This document shows, in pieces, positions 6,540 to 9,394 of a DNA stretch of 9,394 nucleotides. The DNA comes from Candidatus Aerophobota bacterium. GTDB taxonomy: Bacteria > Aerophobota > Aerophobia > Aerophobales > B3-G15. A program made the position numbers and the translations under genes. Location of the stretch: the NCBI GenBank assembly GCA_021162265.1, contig JAGGZA010000132.1:1-9394 (forward strand), given 5' to 3'. A model generated the notes under the pieces. It did no database searches, had not been told where the DNA came from, and saw only the letters and a program-made list of their open reading frames with translations. Numbering within the stretch: position 1 is the stretch's first letter; every line of letters starts with the position of its first letter.

Positions 6540-6944
6540 TCAGTACCTTTTAGCAATATAGGTTACTATTTCTATCCGGGATGGTGAATTTTCCCTCTCA
6601 TCATCGTAAACTATTACTCTCACCTTCCTCAAATTGGGAACATCTGTTTGCCACCATTCTACCTGCCAGTTGACTCCCGGGTATTTTTTAAACTTTCCAT
6701 TACCTTTCCCGTAACCAGAAGATACCTCAGGATATTTTTTATCAAGCATTTTGTATCCATCTCTTCTTATATCCTCCATTAAATTCTGAGCCAGTATCCC
6801 CACCCTTGAGTAATTCTCTGCTTTTCTTTTTACTTCAAACCCGTATGGAAAAACCCTGGTAAAGACTAAAAGACCCAGAGACAAAATTCCAACAATAATA
6901 ACCACCTCTACCAGGCTAAATCCCTCTGACTTTAAAGTAATCAT
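6540..6944 (-). CDS. gspI: GspI-like minor pseudopilin
   Basis: This 134-residue prepilin-like protein has the leader MITLKSEG and cleavage before FSLVEVVIIVGILSLGLLVFTRVFPYG, a typical Gly/Phe site with Glu+5 and one transmembrane helix. The short globular part contains NYSRVGILAQNLMEDIRRDGY, resembling the helix of GspI/PilV-type minor pseudopilins, then a Gly/Lys-rich loop and a final strand pair ending EIVTYIAKRY. GspI nucleates the tip complex with GspJ and GspK. The ATG has AAGG 7 bases upstream and begins 11 bases after gspH. The next gene (gspJ) starts 7 bases after its stop. PilV-like is the alternative name; size and order favour GspI. Confidence 0.8.
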   Translation of the reverse strand: MITLKSEGFSLVEVVIIVGILSLGLLVFTRVFPYGFEVKRKAENYSRVGILAQNLMEDIRRDGYKMLDKKYPEVSSGYGKGNGKFKKYPGVNWQVEWWQTDVPNLRKVRVIVYDDERENSPSRIEIVTYIAKRY

Positions 6945-6955
6945 TGCTAACCTTT

Positions 6956-7471
6956 TCAGTGTTTTTCCGGGTATACTCTCACACCTCCCGTGGTGGGTGC
7001 AATGGTTATCGTATACCAGTTATTTTTTCCATCTCTAAGGTAAATAGACCCTCCCTCTGCTGTTCCCTGAGGATAGAAAAAAAAGGAATTGTCCCACACT
7101 CCTCCCTCTACAATCCCGTCTTCCTCTCCCCACTTGCCAAGTTCAGGATCGGCAAACCTAACTTTCCTGTTTAAATAAGCTATTCCCTCTACCCTCTGCC
7201 CTTTCATATCTTCGACCCAGTACTTTCCTTTTCCAGGATGAAATACCACCTTATAACTTTTCCTTTCACTTATGGCAAGACGTCTTGCCCATAATAAAGT
7301 ACTTGCTATATCCTGAGCCGATGTCTTTAAGATAGTTCCTGACAGATGATTTTGAAAATACAAAGAACCGGCAAACATAATAGAGGAAATTATGGCTACG
7401 ACAACTATAAGTTCAATTAGAGAAAATCCAAAAAAGCTACCAATTGTTGATGTCATCCTCCAGGTATCCAT
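6956..7471 (-). CDS. gspH: GspH/FimT-like pseudopilin
   Basis: This is a prepilin-like protein cleaved at SFFG/FSLIELIVVVAIISSIMFAGSLYFQNH, with Glu+5 and one membrane helix. The rest matches the GspH/FimT type in layout: DIASTLLWARRLAISERKSYKVVFHPGKGKYWVE is the characteristic helix-strand region. It ends with a beta-rich domain containing SIYLRDGKNNWYTITIAPTTGGVRV, very like the usual GspH C terminus (I.L.G..G...I.I...G.V). The start is uncertain. ATG at 7471 gives a 15-residue leader, ATG at 7456 a 10-residue leader but with GGAGG touching it, and GTG at 7483 a 19-residue leader. All of them overlap the end of gspG (7437), so translation is probably coupled. It acts between the major pseudopilin and the tip complex. 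Confidence 0.82.
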   Translation of the reverse strand: MDTWRMTSTIGSFFGFSLIELIVVVAIISSIMFAGSLYFQNHLSGTILKTSAQDIASTLLWARRLAISERKSYKVVFHPGKGKYWVEDMKGQRVEGIAYLNRKVRFADPELGKWGEEDGIVEGGVWDNSFFFYPQGTAEGGSIYLRDGKNNWYTITIAPTTGGVRVYPEKH

Positions 7472-8060
7472 TCTTATCTTCACTCAAAGAAAGTTCATCT
7501 ATAAGCCCATCTTCATCATCGTCCATATCATTCTGGCAGTAATCTCCATCCTCAAACTCATTAGCATCTTTTCCATCAGTTCCTGTCTTCCCATCAAAGC
7601 CCTTGGAATAAATATCAAAACTTGTTGTATTATGAAAAGGTGGAAAAGTGGCAGGGTCATTGTCCAGGTTAGCTCGATAAATATATATGTGCTCTCTGTC
7701 TTTCTTTCCCCTGTGCCAGGGGTCAACAAGCTCTCCCTCTAAGTTTACCTCGTCATCTTTAAATTCAAGGTAAGGACCTTTCCATCCGGGGATATTTCTA
7801 ACAGGATCATCTTCATCAGGATCAAGTGCACGATGAAGTGACTTAGACCCCTCTTTATCGGAAGGATAAGTTCCTGTATCAATTCTGTACATAGATATAG
7901 CAAGCTCAAGTTTTCCTATAAATGTCTGTGCTTCTGATCTTTTTGCCCGATTGGTTGCCCTGACAAGATTTAAACTCACAATTGTAGCCAGGATAAATAT
8001 TACCGCAATAACTATTAAAAGCTCTACAAGGGTAAAACCCTCTGATTTTTCCTGACCCAT
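7437..8060 (-). CDS. gspG: GspG-like major pseudopilin with acidic C-terminal insertion
   Basis: This major pseudopilin of a type II secretion system has 207 residues. The leader MGQEKSEG precedes FTLVELLIVIAVIFILATIVSLNLV. Family landmarks follow in order: ISMYRIDTGTYPSDKEG (55-71), GWKGPYLE (92-99), LVDPWHRG (111-118), the calcium-loop start FDIYSKGFDG (148-157) and the terminal DDINNW (202-207). In ordinary GspG the last two motifs are about ten residues apart. Here about 33 extra residues, mostly Asp, Glu and Gly, lie between them, including DDDEDGLIDE (180-189), which resembles a DxDxDG calcium loop, and DKNGYLEDD (195-203). This makes it longer than the usual GspG. It is first in the pseudopilin run; AAGG lies 10 bases before the ATG. 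Confidence 0.9.
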   Translation of the reverse strand: MGQEKSEGFTLVELLIVIAVIFILATIVSLNLVRATNRAKRSEAQTFIGKLELAISMYRIDTGTYPSDKEGSKSLHRALDPDEDDPVRNIPGWKGPYLEFKDDEVNLEGELVDPWHRGKKDREHIYIYRANLDNDPATFPPFHNTTSFDIYSKGFDGKTGTDGKDANEFEDGDYCQNDMDDDEDGLIDELSLSEDKNGYLEDDINNW

Positions 8061-8107
8061 AACAGGTTAGCCTTAGTAAAAGGGTATATTACGCAGTTTA
8101 AGCTTTT

Positions 8108-8113
8108 ATTATA
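8108..8113 (-). promoter_or_regulatory. Possible -10 box upstream of gspG
   Basis: On the - strand a perfect TATAAT occurs here in the 118-base gap between the dehydrogenase and gspG, about 48 bases before the gspG start. No convincing -35 box lies at 16-18 bases, and the region is AT-rich, so this could be chance. A 10-bp AT palindrome (8130-8139) lies just upstream. Apart from these and the possible dehydrogenase tail, I see nothing else in the gap. Confidence 0.28.
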
Positions 8114-8178
8114 ATTCTCTTTGTAGAAAATAATATTATCCGATACCTCGCACCTTTTCACCAACACCTGCAACTTTC

Positions 8179-9394
8179 TCAGGCTGGCATATTTTTTATC
8201 CTGTTAAAATCACCACTGATTATTGCATCTACAAGAGAACCCATATAAAGGTCAATGTTCTCCTCTGTTTTTTTCACATCAACATTCCCATCCTTATCTC
8301 TCTCAATTATAGAAACAGGAGCCTGTTCCAGTTTGCTCCAGAGCTGAGGGTTCTTTGCAGCAGTTAATATTCTTTTTTTATCCTCCTCATCCACTCCTAC
8401 CTGTCCAAAGGTCGTGGGAAAGTTTATCTTTTTTAGAAGCTTTATCATACCTTCCGCAACCTTAAGACCCAATTCTCTTCCCTTATAACCTTCTACACTT
8501 CCCTCTATATATCCTGCATCCTTCAGTATTTTACCAACCATTTTAAGCTGAGGTTCAATTGCAGGAGCAAAGAATACCGTGGCATAGGGATTAACTATAG
8601 CACAAGCTCTGCCATGAGTCAACTTATTCACAACAGAAAAGCTAAAAAGATGTCCGTAGTTTGTTCCTCCAACCATAATGGCATATCCACCAAGATCTGT
8701 TCCAAGACCTATAGCTACCCTTGCATCTTCCTGCTCAGGATCATTTATTACCTCTGGCAAACTGTTAACAATTAAGTTAATGCCAATTTCAGCTATCTGC
8801 ATTGCCCTTGCAAAAAATGGCTTTCCCGTTGCACCATATACAACTTCAAGACAATGAGCTATACCATCCAGCGCTCCATCTGTCGTAATTGCATAAGGTG
8901 CTCCTAAGGTTGTTCTGTAATCAAAAACTGCCCGGGGAGGAACAATAGCCTCATCAATTATTAATTTTTTCTGTCCTGTTAAAGGATCGGTAATATTTGA
9001 ATATTTTGTAAGGTGAGCACCCGAACTTGCAGCTGTTTGCACTGCTATAAAAGGAGGAAGTCTCTTACCCTCTTTTTTTAATCTCTCTGTCACAAGCCCC
9101 ATCCCAAAGTAAGGCTCAACATCATCCGGGTCTAAAGTTACAAGCACACTTGCAGCCTTCACAGCATCTATGGTACTTCCTCCTCCAAAAGCAATAACTG
9201 TTGCAGGTTTTTTCTTACATATCTGGCTGGCAATCCTGTAAACATCTTCCCTTGGTGCATTTGGTCTTGCACCAGCAATAATGTCTAAAATATTAACTCC
9301 CCTTCTTTCAAGAGAGGACTTAACTTCACTCACAAATGGCTCAATCCATTTTTCCTTTCCCCATCCTGTCACACATAACATACAGGAACTTCCC
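8179..9394 (-). CDS. Iron-containing alcohol dehydrogenase (5' end outside window)
   Basis: This is a group III NAD(P)-dependent alcohol dehydrogenase; its substrate cannot be named from the sequence. Numbering from the ATG at 9381, it shows the nucleotide motif FGGGSTIDAVKAA (65-77), then TAASSGAHLTKYSNITD (116-132). Metal-ligand candidates are D172 and H176 in LDGIAHCLE, H244 in NYGHLFSF and H256 in LTHGRAC. The second pair is 12 residues apart rather than the 14 of FucO, as I recall for a divergent subgroup. The reading frame stays open upstream of that ATG to the window edge (GSSC before MLCVTG), and family members have about 30 residues before the VTG strand, so the gene is treated as 5'-partial. 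A possible frameshifted tail follows its TGA. It may or may not share a transcript with gspG. Confidence 0.9.
   Translation of the reverse strand, partial: GSSCMLCVTGWGKEKWIEPFVSEVKSSLERRGVNILDIIAGARPNAPREDVYRIASQICKKKPATVIAFGGGSTIDAVKAASVLVTLDPDDVEPYFGMGLVTERLKKEGKRLPPFIAVQTAASSGAHLTKYSNITDPLTGQKKLIIDEAIVPPRAVFDYRTTLGAPYAITTDGALDGIAHCLEVVYGATGKPFFARAMQIAEIGINLIVNSLPEVINDPEQEDARVAIGLGTDLGGYAIMVGGTNYGHLFSFSVVNKLTHGRACAIVNPYATVFFAPAIEPQLKMVGKILKDAGYIEGSVEGYKGRELGLKVAEGMIKLLKKINFPTTFGQVGVDEEDKKRILTAAKNPQLWSKLEQAPVSIIERDKDGNVDVKKTEENIDLYMGSLVDAIISGDFNRIKNMPA

Noticed and set aside
7499..7729. 76-residue - strand frame rich in Met and Thr within gspG, and + strand frames at 6944-7174 and 7392-7742
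   Set aside because: They overlap recognised pseudopilin genes in other frames and look like translation shadows.

Overview
The window looks like a stretch of chromosome from an AT-rich bacterium with a diderm-type secretion apparatus. The evidence is bacterial-style tRNAs including a formylmethionine initiator tRNA, S15, S21, PNPase and Fmt, strong AGGAGG-type ribosome binding sites, and a set of type II secretion pseudopilins. Several starts are not ATG (GTG for rpsO; TTG for rpsU and the AMMECR1 gene). I cannot place the lineage from this sequence. An uncultured or deep-branching phylum is possible, but that is only a guess. No gene-free stretch exceeds about 120 bases.

Layout. Positions 20-308 on the + strand carry three tRNAs: Leu(UAA), initiator Met and elongator Met. 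They are followed by a small charged protein of unknown function (382-678). Everything else is on the - strand and converges on that gene, with the facing stop codons overlapping. Read in its own direction, the - strand begins with an iron-containing alcohol dehydrogenase cut by the window edge (8179-9394). Next comes a tight, overlapping pseudopilin cluster gspG-gspH-gspI-gspJ (8060 to 5939). Then a likely promoter at 5880-5908 starts a translation/RNA-turnover operon: rpsO, pnp, rpsU, fmt, htpX and an AMMECR1-domain gene (5857 to 675).

How the genes work together. S15, S21, Fmt and the initiator tRNA all concern ribosome assembly or translation initiation. PNPase degrades RNA and is classically paired with rpsO. 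HtpX is a membrane quality-control protease. The four pseudopilins would form the piston-like pseudopilus of a type II secretion-like machine whose other parts are not in view.

The most interesting structure is a roughly 163-bp imperfect palindrome (3053-3215). It starts immediately after the rpsU stop codon and ends about 15 codons into fmt. Its nested arms share one centre near 3134, and it supplies fmt with its ribosome binding site, its start codon and an N-terminal extension not usual in Fmt. It looks like a small palindromic (MITE/ERIC-like) insertion that has been domesticated as the 5' end of fmt, or a large mRNA hairpin controlling fmt. Secondary points are an acidic, calcium-loop-like insertion in GspG, a possible frameshifted tail of the dehydrogenase, and an A1-A72 initiator tRNA.
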